Below, piece by piece: positions 1 to 7,650 of a DNA stretch of 15,916 nt. Numbering within the stretch: position 1 is the first letter of the stretch; every line of letters starts with the position of its first letter. Both the position numbers and the translations under genes were made by a program. The notes under the pieces are model-generated. The model had not been told where the DNA came from. It saw only the letters and a list, made by a program, of their open reading frames with translations, and searched no databases. Origin of the DNA: JAFHCF01 sp048497495 (GTDB lineage Bacteria > Pseudomonadota > Alphaproteobacteria > Rhizobiales > Ancalomicrobiaceae); assembly GCA_048497495.1 (NCBI GenBank), contig JAFHCF010000172.1:1-15916 (forward strand), in the 5' to 3' direction.

Positions 1-360
1 CCCTTTGTGGGGGGGGCGCGCGGCGCCGCGCGCGGCGAGGCCGTAGGCGACGTTTTCGGCGATCGTCATGTGCGGGAAGAGGGCGTAGTTCTGGAAGACG
101 ATGCCGACGGCGCGTCGGGCCGGCGACAAGGCGTCGACCACCTCGTCGCCGACGACGATCCGCCCTTCGGTCTGGGCGACGAAGCCGGCGACGATCCGCA
201 GCAATGTGGTCTTGCCGCAGCCCGAGGGGCCGAGCAGCGCGACGAGTTCGCCGCCCTTGACGTCGAGATTGATGTCCTCGATCGCCATCGCATGGCCGTA
301 GCGATGAGAGACGGCATCGACGACGAGAGAGCGTCCGGCGCGAGATGGGGCGATCGTCAT
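1..360 (-). CDS. ABC transporter ATP-binding protein, N-terminal part (cut by window edge)
   Basis: This is the first 120 residues of a cytoplasmic ABC ATPase that energises an importer; the rest lies beyond position 1. The frame starts with MTIAPSRAGR. It shows Walker A GPSGCGKTT (residues 44-52) and a Q-loop with the following element FQNYALFPHMT (89-99). That FQNYALFPHMT wording is typical of the PotA/FbpC/phosphonate group, which usually pairs with polyamine, iron or phosphonate importers. The ABC signature, Walker B and any TOBE domain are off-window, so the substrate cannot be told. The ATG at 360-358 is preceded by GGAG with a 6-nt spacer. The gene is divergent from the amidase at 517. 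The last codons read (ARPPHKG) cover a G-run at the window edge and may contain a sequence error. The family is certain; the substrate is unknown. Confidence 0.9.
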   Translation of the reverse strand, partial: MTIAPSRAGRSLVVDAVSHRYGHAMAIEDINLDVKGGELVALLGPSGCGKTTLLRIVAGFVAQTEGRIVVGDEVVDALSPARRAVGIVFQNYALFPHMTIAENVAYGLAARGAARPPHKG

Positions 361-516
361 GCGAAACTCCGGCATCGAGATTGCGACTGAGACCGAGCAA
401 ACTGCATGCCATTTTTTGATTATTCCCTATTACTCAATCATATGACCGTGTTCCGAATTGACGAGACGTCGTTGGTCGGATCAAACTATGGGCAGAATCG
501 TGGGAGCCGGGTGCAG
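361..516. promoter_or_regulatory. AT-rich divergent intergenic region between ABC ATPase and amidase
   Basis: This spacer separates two head-to-head genes, and its core (about 405-460) is much richer in A/T than anything nearby, as expected for back-to-back promoters. Positions 416-437 (TTGATTATTCCCTATTACTC plus AA) form an imperfect inverted repeat with TTGA/TCAA ends and 7 of 11 half-site positions matching, which could be an operator. TTGATT at 416-421 is a possible -35 for the plus strand, but no convincing -10 was found. The open frame of the amidase extends upstream to 406, but that part is AT-rich and does not resemble amidase sequence. Confidence 0.4.
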
Positions 517-1932
517 ATGGCGTCGAATGAGGCATCCCTGTGTGATCGGCCTGCCGTCGCACTTCTCGAAGCCCTGCGCCGCGGCGCGCTCTCGGTGCGC
601 GCGGCGACGGAGGCGCATCTCGATCTCATCGCCGAACTGGAGCCGAAGCTCTCCGTCTGGGTGACGATCGACGCGGCTGCGGCGCTGGCGGCGGCCGATG
701 CTCTCGACGCCTTACCGGCCGAGCGGCGAGGCCCCCTCCACGGCCTACCGGTCGGCGTGAAGGACCTGATCGACACCGCCGGGCTGCGCACGACCCAGGG
801 CTCCGCCCTCTTCGCCGATCGGGTGCCGAGCATCGACGATGCCGTCGTGGCGCGCCTCAGGGCGGCGGGCGCGGTGATCCTCGGCAAGACCAACACGCCG
901 GAATTCGGCATGGGCGCAGTCTGCTCCAATCGGCTCTGCGGTCCGACACGCAACCCTTGGGACGTCACGCTGACCAGCGGCGGATCGTCGGGCGGGTCGG
1001 CGGTGGCGGTGGCGACCGGCATGGCGGCGGTGGCGCTGGGCACCGACTTCGGCGGCTCGGTGCGCACGCCGTCGAGCTTCTGTGGCTCGGTCGCCCTACG
1101 CCCGACGCCTGGCCGTCTCCCCGCCCCGACCCGTGCGCTCGGCGCCGACAATACCGTCACGCAGGGGATCATGGGGCGGAGCGTCGACGACTGTTTCGCC
1201 GTCTACCACGCCCTCACCGGTTCGCATCCTCACGATCCGACCTCGACCATCGTCGACCGGCCGGCGGTGGCCGCCCCACGCGTCGCCGTCTCGCCCGATC
1301 TCGGCGTCGCCACGGTCTCGCGCGCCGTGCGAGACCGCTTCGCCGAGGCCGTGGCGGCGTTGGCGGACGCACTCGGGCCGGCGACCGAGGCTTCCCCCGA
1401 CTGCGACGGGGCGATCGACGCCTTCAAGACGATCCGCGCCGCTCACGTCCATCAGGCCTTCGCGCCGCTCGAGGAGCGCTTCGGCGATCGACTGACGCCG
1501 ACCGTCGCCTGGAACATCGCCGCCGGCCGGGGGCTCACGGCCGGTGCCTACCTTGCAGCGGAGGCCCGGCGGACGACGCTGCGTCGGCGCTTCGCCGACT
1601 TCTTCGCCGTTCACGACCTGCTGGTGCTGCCCGCCGCGTCGGTTCTGCCGTGGCCGAACGACGACGGCGAGGTCGAGGTGATCGACGGCCATCGGCTCGG
1701 CGACGTGCTCGATTATCTGGCGATCACCTTCGTGGTGTCGCTCACCGGCCACCCGGTGTTGGCGATCCCGGCACCGCAGGGCGCGCACCCCCTCCCCTTC
1801 GGCCTCCAGATCGTCGCCCGACCGGGTGAGGAGGCGACGCTCCTCGCGGTCGGTCGACGCCTCGAGCAGGCCGGCTTCCGCCATCGTTTTCCGCCCCGCG
1901 CCGCGTCGGCGGCCGCCGCGGCCGGCCGGTGA
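517..1932 (+). CDS. Amidase-signature family hydrolase (first of two)
   Basis: This is a 471-residue cytoplasmic amidase that hydrolyses a carboxamide or carbamoyl amide to acid plus ammonia. The Ser-cisSer-Lys triad is clear: Lys82 in LPVGVKDLID, Ser157 in TSGGSSGGS and Ser181 in GTDFGGSVRTPSSFCG. Spacings of 75 and 24 residues equal those of fatty acid amide hydrolase (K142, S217, S241). The length fits the family. I chose ATG 517 because GGGAG lies about 10 nt upstream and residues before it are AT-rich and unrelated to the fold; GTG 511 is an alternative start. The C-terminal tail is Ala-rich. The gene is divergent from the ABC ATPase and converges with the hydantoinase 25 nt away. Relatives include AtzE, GatA and half-amidases; the true substrate cannot be read from sequence. 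Context suggests it removes nitrogen from a ring-opened product. Confidence 0.93.
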   Translation: MASNEASLCDRPAVALLEALRRGALSVRAATEAHLDLIAELEPKLSVWVTIDAAAALAAADALDALPAERRGPLHGLPVGVKDLIDTAGLRTTQGSALFADRVPSIDDAVVARLRAAGAVILGKTNTPEFGMGAVCSNRLCGPTRNPWDVTLTSGGSSGGSAVAVATGMAAVALGTDFGGSVRTPSSFCGSVALRPTPGRLPAPTRALGADNTVTQGIMGRSVDDCFAVYHALTGSHPHDPTSTIVDRPAVAAPRVAVSPDLGVATVSRAVRDRFAEAVAALADALGPATEASPDCDGAIDAFKTIRAAHVHQAFAPLEERFGDRLTPTVAWNIAAGRGLTAGAYLAAEARRTTLRRRFADFFAVHDLLVLPAASVLPWPNDDGEVEVIDGHRLGDVLDYLAITFVVSLTGHPVLAIPAPQGAHPLPFGLQIVARPGEEATLLAVGRRLEQAGFRHRFPPRAASAAAAAGR

Positions 1933-1957
1933 GCGGCCGGACGTTCGCGTCCCGCGA

Positions 1958-3409
1958 TCAGAGGGCATCCGCCCGGAAGAGGCCGGACTTCGGAGCGCGG
2001 CCGATGGGCCGGGCCGGAGAGGGTCGATCACACGGCAGGAAGCGCCCGCGGCCGGGCGCCGCGTGGAGGACGCCCAGATCGGCGACGATCTCGCCGGCGG
2101 CGATCACGATCCGCGGCCACGCGGGCACGGTGATGCCCTCATAGGGCGTGTAGTCGACCGCGTGATGGAGATCGCCGTTGGTGATCGTCACCGGTTTCTC
2201 CGCGTCCCACACGACCAGATCGGCGTCCGAGCCGATGGCGATCACGCCCTTGCGGGGGTGGAGGCCGTACATCTTGGCGGGATTGGTCGCCGTCAGGTCG
2301 ACGAAACGGTCGAGGTCGATGCGGCCGTCGGCGACGCCGGAAAAGAGCAACGGCAGCCGTGTCTCCACGCCGGGAATGCCGTTCGGCACCCGGCTGAAGG
2401 AGGCGTCCTCGCCGCCGAGCTTCTTACCCTGCGCGTCGTCGTAGCGGAACGGCGCGTGATCGGAGGAGACGATCGCGAAGACGCCGGTCGAAAGCCCCTG
2501 CCAGATCGCGTCCTGGTTGGCTGCCCCGCGCGGCGGCGGCGAGCAGATGCACTTGGCGCCCTCGAAGCCGGGGCGGCCGAGATCGTCCTCGGTGAGGAAG
2601 AGATACTGCGGGCAGGTCTCGGCATGGAGCCTCAGGCCGCGGGCCTGGGCTCGCCGGATCTCCTCCATGGCATCGGCGCCGGAGACGTGGACGATCAGGA
2701 TCGGCACGTCGACCAGTTCGGAGAAGGAGATGGCGCGGTGGGTCGCCTCGCGCTCGATCACCTTGGGCCGGGAGGCGGCGTGGAAGATCGGCGCGGTCTT
2801 GCCCTCCGCCTCCAGCCGATCGGTAAGCCAGGCGATGCAGTCGGCGTTCTCGGCATGGACCATGATCATGGCGCCGTGATCGCGCGCTACCGAGAGAACG
2901 TCGAGAATCTGGCGGTCGGAGAGCTTCAGGTCGTCGTAGGTCATGTAGATCTTGAAGGACGTGTAGCCCTCGGCAATCAGTTCGGGGAGTTCGCGGCCGA
3001 GCACGTCGGGCGTCGGATCGGTCACGATCAGATGGAAGGCATAGTCGATCATCGCCTTGCCCGAAGCGCGGGCATGGTAGTCGTCGACCGCAGCGCGCAG
3101 CGACTGCCCGCGCACCTGGGCGGCGAAGGGAATGATCGTCGTCGTGCCGCCGAAGAGCGCCGAGCGGGTGCCTGTGAGGAAATCGTCGGCCATGCGGCTG
3201 CCATCGCCGGTCGGCTGGTCGAAGTGACAGTGCGCGTCGACGCCCCCCGGCAGGACGAAGCGGCCGCTGGCGTCGATGTCGCGGGTGCCCGCCTCGAGCC
3301 GCTCGGCGAGCGCGACGATGCGGCCGTCGCGGATGCCGATGTCGCAGGCCGTCAGTGAACCGGCGGTGGCGACGCGGCCGCCACGGATGGTCAGATCGAA
3401 AGTGTCCAC
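1958..3409 (-). CDS. Dihydropyrimidinase / D-hydantoinase-type cyclic amidohydrolase
   Basis: This is a 483-residue binuclear-metal hydrolase of the amidohydrolase superfamily that opens five- or six-membered cyclic ureides or imides (dihydropyrimidines, hydantoins, cyclic imides). All metal ligands are present: His60 and His62 in DAHCHFD, the carboxylated Lys153 in TSFKIYMTYDD, His185 in HAENAD, His241 in HVSG and Asp317 in SSDHAPF. Tyr155 and the CSPPPRG and NGIPGVETRLPLLF stretches match the substrate-binding parts of hydantoinases. GTG 3409 is chosen because GAGGAGAT lies about 5 nt upstream and the protein then begins DTFDLTIRGG, as homologues do; a longer open frame to 3526 has no such support. 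It is the third gene of the GntR block, 68 nt after the amidohydrolase. No N-carbamoylase of the HyuC/M20 type follows it. The family is firm; the natural substrate is open. Confidence 0.95.
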   Translation of the reverse strand: MDTFDLTIRGGRVATAGSLTACDIGIRDGRIVALAERLEAGTRDIDASGRFVLPGGVDAHCHFDQPTGDGSRMADDFLTGTRSALFGGTTTIIPFAAQVRGQSLRAAVDDYHARASGKAMIDYAFHLIVTDPTPDVLGRELPELIAEGYTSFKIYMTYDDLKLSDRQILDVLSVARDHGAMIMVHAENADCIAWLTDRLEAEGKTAPIFHAASRPKVIEREATHRAISFSELVDVPILIVHVSGADAMEEIRRAQARGLRLHAETCPQYLFLTEDDLGRPGFEGAKCICSPPPRGAANQDAIWQGLSTGVFAIVSSDHAPFRYDDAQGKKLGGEDASFSRVPNGIPGVETRLPLLFSGVADGRIDLDRFVDLTATNPAKMYGLHPRKGVIAIGSDADLVVWDAEKPVTITNGDLHHAVDYTPYEGITVPAWPRIVIAAGEIVADLGVLHAAPGRGRFLPCDRPSPARPIGRAPKSGLFRADAL

Positions 3410-3477
3410 GTCGGATCTCCTCGTCTCATAGGGCGTGTCTCGACCGCTGCCGGAGGGCCCTCGGCCGGCCGTTGCGA

Positions 3478-4866
3478 TCAATGGATTCGGGCTGCCACGG
3501 CCGGACGGTGGCCCTGTCGCTGCCACAGACCTCGGGCGACGACTTCCGCGGTCTCGATCACCTCGTCGCCGTCGACCAGGGTCGGGCGACCATTCTCGAG
3601 CACGACGCGCCCGTCGACGATCACCGCGTCGACGGATCCGCCATGGGCGCTGTGGACGAGGAGGCCGGGCCCGTCGATCAACGGTGCCAGATCAGGCATG
3701 CGGGCATCGAGCAAAACCAGGTCGGCACGGCGCCCGGGGGCGATGACACCGATCTCGTCGGAGATCCCGAGCGCCGTCGCGCCGCCGCGCGTCGCCCAGC
3801 GGAGCACGTCGCGCGCGGTCGTCGTGAAGCCTTCGCCGCGGATGCGGGTCGCGGCGACGGCCATCCGCATCGCCTCGAACATGTCGCCGGACTTGCTGTC
3901 GGTGGCGAGCGAGATGCCGGCGCCGGCGGCGGCCAGCGCGGTGATCGGCGCGACCGATCCGTGTGCGGCATTGCCGACCGGGACATGGGCGACATGGGCA
4001 CCCGACGCGCCGAAGCGGGCGATGTCGGCGGGGTTCATGTGGATGCAGTGACCCGCGACGAGGCGCGGCCCGAGCAATCCGACCTCGGCGAAGAGCTCGA
4101 CCGGCCGCATGCCGTCGCGCGCCTCGACCACCGCGACTTCCATCGACGACTGGTGGAGATGGCTGTGGAGCAGGAGACCGTCGCGGGCGGCGATGTCGAC
4201 GACCTCGCGCAACAGCGGCGGCGAGCAGGTGTCGGGCGCATGGGGGCCGAGGATCGGCGTGATCAACGGCTCGCGTCCGCGCCAGCGTTCGACGAAGTCG
4301 GTCGCCTCGGTCAAGGTCGCCCTCGCGCGCGCGGGATCGGAGCGCCACTCTCGGCGCGCCAATGCGGCATTGTCGGCGTCCATGATGCGGCCGCCGACGA
4401 AGGCGCGCAGGCCGAACTCGCTCGCCGCGTGGGCGAGCGCCTCGGGGTGGCGATAGAAGTCGGCGACGGTGGTCGAGCCGAAGCGCAGCAACTCGTAGAC
4501 CCCGAGCCGGGCGAGGGCGAAGGCCTCCTCCGCGCTCAGCGCATCACCCTGGGGGATGCCAGGGGTATAGGCCGGGGCGAAGCTCAGATCCTCGACCATG
4601 CCGCGCACGACCATCAACGGCGTGTGGTTGTGGGTGTTGACGAGGCCCGGCATCAGCAGGTGGCGATCCGAACCGATCCGTCGGGCCGGGCGAAAGGCCG
4701 CCTCGACGGCGGCGCGCGGCCCGATCGCCAGGATGCGCCCGTCGTGCACCGCGACCGCGGCGTCGGAGACGATGCGGTCGTCGGCGTCGAGCAGGAAGGC
4801 GGCGCGGGCGACGACGACGAGGTCGCAGGCCGAGCGGGCGTCGCCGGCCGGATCGGGACGGGTCAT
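3478..4866 (-). CDS. TRZ/ATZ-like amidohydrolase with Gln at the usual catalytic Glu position
   Basis: This 462-residue mononuclear metal hydrolase belongs to the branch holding S-adenosylhomocysteine/methylthioadenosine deaminase, guanine deaminase and the triazine hydrolases. Visible sites are His79 and His81 (VNTHNH), His209 (GPHAP), His236 (HSHLHQS), His273 (AGHCIHMNP) and Asp323 (ATDSKSGDMFEAMR), a complete metal set. In deaminating members the second-strand His is followed by HxxE; here it is H236-L-H-Q239, so the general-acid Glu is Gln. That makes plain aminohydrolysis doubtful and deaminase labels risky. The N-terminal and C-terminal beta-sandwich strands are both present, so the protein is full length. 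The ATG overlaps the stop of the GntR gene (ATGA) and has AGGAG upstream, so translation is probably coupled. It may act on an amide, ureide or chloro/amino substituent of the same heterocycle. Confidence 0.92.
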   Translation of the reverse strand: MTRPDPAGDARSACDLVVVARAAFLLDADDRIVSDAAVAVHDGRILAIGPRAAVEAAFRPARRIGSDRHLLMPGLVNTHNHTPLMVVRGMVEDLSFAPAYTPGIPQGDALSAEEAFALARLGVYELLRFGSTTVADFYRHPEALAHAASEFGLRAFVGGRIMDADNAALARREWRSDPARARATLTEATDFVERWRGREPLITPILGPHAPDTCSPPLLREVVDIAARDGLLLHSHLHQSSMEVAVVEARDGMRPVELFAEVGLLGPRLVAGHCIHMNPADIARFGASGAHVAHVPVGNAAHGSVAPITALAAAGAGISLATDSKSGDMFEAMRMAVAATRIRGEGFTTTARDVLRWATRGGATALGISDEIGVIAPGRRADLVLLDARMPDLAPLIDGPGLLVHSAHGGSVDAVIVDGRVVLENGRPTLVDGDEVIETAEVVARGLWQRQGHRPAVAARIH

Positions 4867-5636
4867 GCCGGAACTCCTGCCGTGGAGAGGCCGTCGAGAA
4901 CCGCCGCCCCGGTCAGCCGGGTGTGGGCCGCCATCGCCTGGGCGAAGGCGGTGGCATCGCCCCGCCGGAAGTGGGCCATGAAGACCTCGTGCTCCTCCAG
5001 CGATTCCTGCCAGCGGGAGCCGTGATAGTTCACCTGGGCGCGGGCGCGCCGGATCTTCGCGGTGAGCGCCCCCCAGGTCGCCGTGAGCGTCGGGTTGGCG
5101 GCCAGCCGCACGATCTCGGCGTGGATCTGTTGATTGCGCCGGAAATAGTCGCGGCGGTTCCCCTCACCATGGGCGCCGGCGAGGCTGGCGTGCATCGCCT
5201 CGAGGTCGGCCCGCTCCGCGGCGCCGGCGCGACGGCAGGCGAGTTCGGCGGCCAGTTGATCGAGGGAGACGATCACCTCGAAGACGGCAGCCATCTCGTC
5301 GCGCTCGACCGGGGTCACCATCGGTGTGCGGTGCGGCCTGAGTTCGATCAGCCCTTCGGTCGCCAACACCTTGAAGGCCTCGCGCAGCGGCGTGCGCGAC
5401 ACGCCGAAGGTCTCGCACAGCATCTTCTCCGGCAGCGGCGAGCCCGGCGGGAGTTCCCCCTCGACCACCATCTCGCGAAGCCGCGCCACCAGCTGATCGT
5501 GGAGCGACGCGGTGGCGAGCGGGCGGCTCGCCTCCGTCACCGAGAGCTTCAGCCGACCCGGCTGGAACTTGTAGCGCGCCCTGGGCCGCATGCCCTTGGT
5601 TGTAGTGGGTATCTCGTCTGCCTCAAATTCTGGCAT
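4863..5636 (-). CDS. GntR-family transcriptional regulator, FCD (FadR/VanR) subgroup
   Basis: This 257-residue cytoplasmic regulator has a winged helix-turn-helix at about residues 44-108 (LHDQLVARLREMVVEGELPP, then ETFGVSRTPLREAFKVLATEGLI) and an FCD ligand domain at about 118-245. The FCD metal-site residues are recognisable: Asn168, His172, His216 and His238. Such proteins bind a small carboxylate or pathway intermediate through this site and usually repress their neighbours. ATG 5636 is chosen because GAAGGA sits 8 nt upstream; a longer frame to 5708 starts inside the AT-rich operator region. The first gene of the minus-strand block, it overlaps the amidohydrolase by 4 nt and is divergent from the transporter operon, so it probably controls both directions. 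It is not recognisable as any named regulator. Confidence 0.93.
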   Translation of the reverse strand: MPEFEADEIPTTTKGMRPRARYKFQPGRLKLSVTEASRPLATASLHDQLVARLREMVVEGELPPGSPLPEKMLCETFGVSRTPLREAFKVLATEGLIELRPHRTPMVTPVERDEMAAVFEVIVSLDQLAAELACRRAGAAERADLEAMHASLAGAHGEGNRRDYFRRNQQIHAEIVRLAANPTLTATWGALTAKIRRARAQVNYHGSRWQESLEEHEVFMAHFRRGDATAFAQAMAAHTRLTGAAVLDGLSTAGVPA

Positions 5637-5808
5637 TCTTGTCGTCCTTCGCCTACAGAAGCGGCTTCTAGGATTGGCATAATATATATTATACAATTGA
5701 TTTTGCAAAAAGAAATACTGAACGCATACGGAATGTGATCGTCACCCGAAACCAACCGAGCCCATCGCCGCCCGTCGGATGGGGTCCGCTTCCCTAGGAG
5801 CCGAGACC
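5637..5808. promoter_or_regulatory. Divergent promoter region with AT-rich palindromic operator candidate
   Basis: This is the spacer between the GntR gene and the transporter operon. Positions 5679-5692 read ATAATATATATTAT, a perfect 14-bp palindrome in otherwise GC-rich DNA, flanked by ATTGG on the left and CAATTG on the right. A TATAAT on the minus strand (5693-5688) lies inside it and would serve as a -10 for the GntR gene, so binding there would block that promoter. A second palindrome, TTTTGCAAAA, is at 5701-5710. FCD-type GntR proteins bind short AT-rich inverted repeats next to their own gene, so autoregulation is the natural reading. This is inference from position and symmetry. No clear plus-strand -35/-10 pair was found. 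Confidence 0.55.
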
Positions 5809-6816
5809 ATGAAGACTCTGATCTCCCGCCTCGCCGCAGCCGTCGTCGTCGCCGTGAGTCTGGCGGCGACACCGGCCGCCGCCGAGGATGCCGCCGTCAA
5901 GGTGGGCTACGCCAAGTGCGCCCATTGCGTGCCGATGTCGCTGCTGCCGAGCTACGCGGAGGGAACGAAGGTCGAGGCGATCGGCTTCAACACCGGCAAC
6001 GACGTGCTGACCGCGCTGCTCTCCAAGAGCATCGACGTCGCCCAGGTGACCTACCTCCACTACGTCACCGGCCTCGACAAGGGCTTCGATCTGGTTGCGG
6101 TGTCGGGGCAGATCTCCGGCGGCTCGACCATCGTCGTGCAGAACGACCTGCCGCTCGCCGCCGGCGACTGGGCCGGGTTGAAGGCGCTGATCGCCAAGTA
6201 CAAGGCCGAGGGCAAGCCGTTCCGGGTTGCCGCCTCGCGCGGCAATGCCCAGGACATCCACATGCGCGGCGCGCTCGCCAAGCAGGGGATCGACGTCAAC
6301 AAGGACGTCCAGTTCATCAACATCCCCAACCCGTCCGACCACATCCAGGCGCTGCGGCGCGGCGAGATCGAGATGATCGCCACCGTCGAGCCCTTCGCCA
6401 CCCAGATCCTCCAGGCCAAGGCCGCCAAGCTCTTCGGCTTTCCCTACGATCAGGCCGCCGGCAAGCTGACCAACCTCATCGTCACCCGTTCCGACGTGAT
6501 CGCCGGCCAGCCCAAGGCGGTGGAGAACGTGGTGCGCGGCGTGGTCAAGCTCGACGGAGTGCTGGAGAAGGACCACGCCCTGTGGGTCGGCGTCATCTCC
6601 TCGGTCACCGGTCTCGACAAGGCGATCGCCGAAGGCGCGATCGCCAACCTCTACCCGGATCCGGCGATGCACCGCGCTTCCGCCGTGGCGATCGCCGAGA
6701 TGATGCGCGACCTCAAGTACATCAGCACCGACGTCACCGCCCAGGTTCAGGCCCGCATGGACTACCGCTTCCTCGAGGCGGCGACCGGCAAGCCCAAGAC
6801 CGAACTCGGCTACTGA
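5809..6816 (+). CDS. ABC transporter periplasmic substrate-binding protein (SsuA/TauA/NMT1-like)
   Basis: This 335-residue secreted binding protein captures the substrate for the adjacent permease and ATPase. A Sec signal peptide is clear: basic start MKTLISR, a hydrophobic stretch to about residue 20 and an AAA|ED cleavage site after residue 25. The mature part begins with a beta strand and then KCAHCVPM, giving a Cys37-Ala-His-Cys40 pair where relatives bind ligand, followed by the GNDVLTALLSKSIDVAQVTY segment typical of the SsuA/NMT1 fold. Sulfonate, nitrate and pyrimidine-precursor binders share this fold, so the ligand is not determined. ATG 5809 has TAGGAG 8 nt upstream and gives an intact signal peptide, unlike the upstream alternative at 5779. 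It heads a likely operon running to 11414, with 21 nt to the permease. The CxxC pair is the unusual point. Confidence 0.93.
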   Translation: MKTLISRLAAAVVVAVSLAATPAAAEDAAVKVGYAKCAHCVPMSLLPSYAEGTKVEAIGFNTGNDVLTALLSKSIDVAQVTYLHYVTGLDKGFDLVAVSGQISGGSTIVVQNDLPLAAGDWAGLKALIAKYKAEGKPFRVAASRGNAQDIHMRGALAKQGIDVNKDVQFINIPNPSDHIQALRRGEIEMIATVEPFATQILQAKAAKLFGFPYDQAAGKLTNLIVTRSDVIAGQPKAVENVVRGVVKLDGVLEKDHALWVGVISSVTGLDKAIAEGAIANLYPDPAMHRASAVAIAEMMRDLKYISTDVTAQVQARMDYRFLEAATGKPKTELGY

Positions 6817-6837
6817 GACCCGAGGAGCTCGAGCGGC

Positions 6838-7647
6838 ATGCGCAAACGTCTCTTTCTGTCGCGACCGGAACGCTTCGTCGTTCCCGTCCTGATCCTCACC
6901 GGCTGGGAGATCTTCTCCCGGTCGGGCGCCCTGCCGCCCGCGCTTCTGCCGGCGCCGTCCACCGTCGGCGTCGCCTGGGCCGACTGGGTGATCGGCACCG
7001 ACGGCAACACCCAGAATTATTCCGGCCACTGGATCCTCGATGCGCTGTCGAGCGCCTGGAGAGTGGCGGCCGGCTTCGCGCTCGCGACGCTGATCGGCGT
7101 GGTGGCGGGGGTGGCGATCGGCTGGTCGCGCTTCGTCGAGATCACGATCGAGCCGACCCTGCAGATGCTGCGGCCGATCCCGCCGGTGTCGTGGATTCCC
7201 CTCGCCATCATCTGGTTCGGCATCGCCGACAAGCCGGCGATCTTCCTGGTGTTCCTGGGTGCCTTCTTCCCGATCCTGCTCAACACCATCCACGGGGTGA
7301 AGACCTGCGACCGCAACCTGATCCGCGCCGGCGCCATGGTCGGCGCCGACCAACGTCGGCTGCTTCGCCACATCGTGTTGCCGGCGGCGATGCCGTCGAT
7401 CTTCGCGGGGTTGCGCATCGCGGTCGGTTCGGCCTGGATGCTGACGGTGACGGCGGAGATGGTCGCGGTGAAGAGCGGCGTCGGCTATGTGCTCTGGGAT
7501 TCCTATTATTTTCTGCGCTACGACATCGTCATCGCGGCCATGGCCTCGATCGGTCTGCTCGGCTACCTGAGCGACCTCGCCATCCGCGCGGTGATGGCGC
7601 GCGCCCTGCACTGGCAACGCGGCACCACCTTGCAAGGCGAGGGCTGA
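6838..7647 (+). CDS. ABC transporter permease (SsuC/TauC-like)
   Basis: This 269-residue inner-membrane permease would form the channel as a homodimer. Hydrophobic segments are seen near residues 13-27, 76-95, 118-127, 134-150, 194-210 and 228-245. The EAA-type loop that contacts the ATPase is at about 159-193, with RAGAMVGADQRRLLRHIVLP as its core and PSIFAGLR after it. The motif LRPIPPVSWIPLAIIWFGI is characteristic of the taurine/nitrate/sulfonate permease group. GAGGAG lies 10 nt before the ATG. It is flanked by its binding protein (21 nt) and ATPase (3 nt), so the three clearly form one transporter. The substrate is set by the binding protein and remains unknown. Confidence 0.94.
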   Translation: MRKRLFLSRPERFVVPVLILTGWEIFSRSGALPPALLPAPSTVGVAWADWVIGTDGNTQNYSGHWILDALSSAWRVAAGFALATLIGVVAGVAIGWSRFVEITIEPTLQMLRPIPPVSWIPLAIIWFGIADKPAIFLVFLGAFFPILLNTIHGVKTCDRNLIRAGAMVGADQRRLLRHIVLPAAMPSIFAGLRIAVGSAWMLTVTAEMVAVKSGVGYVLWDSYYFLRYDIVIAAMASIGLLGYLSDLAIRAVMARALHWQRGTTLQGEG

Positions 7648-7650
7648 TCC

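Noticed and set aside
1..30. Frameshift or gene fusion at the G-run at the left edge
   Set aside because: The ABC ATPase frame stays open to position 1, so no disruption is shown. The run may hold a sequence error, but this cannot be decided from the window alone.
1933..1957. Terminator between the convergent amidase and hydantoinase genes
   Set aside because: The CGGCCGG-rich sequence can pair locally, but there is no T-tract on either strand and only 25 nt of spacer.
1826..5025. Long plus-strand open frames opposite the hydantoinase, amidohydrolase and GntR genes
   Set aside because: Arg/Gly/Asp-rich translations with no motifs, antisense to genes with complete active sites.
5914..5931. 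CAHC in the binding protein as a c-type haem site
   Set aside because: Haem attachment needs CxxCH; the residue after the second Cys is Val.
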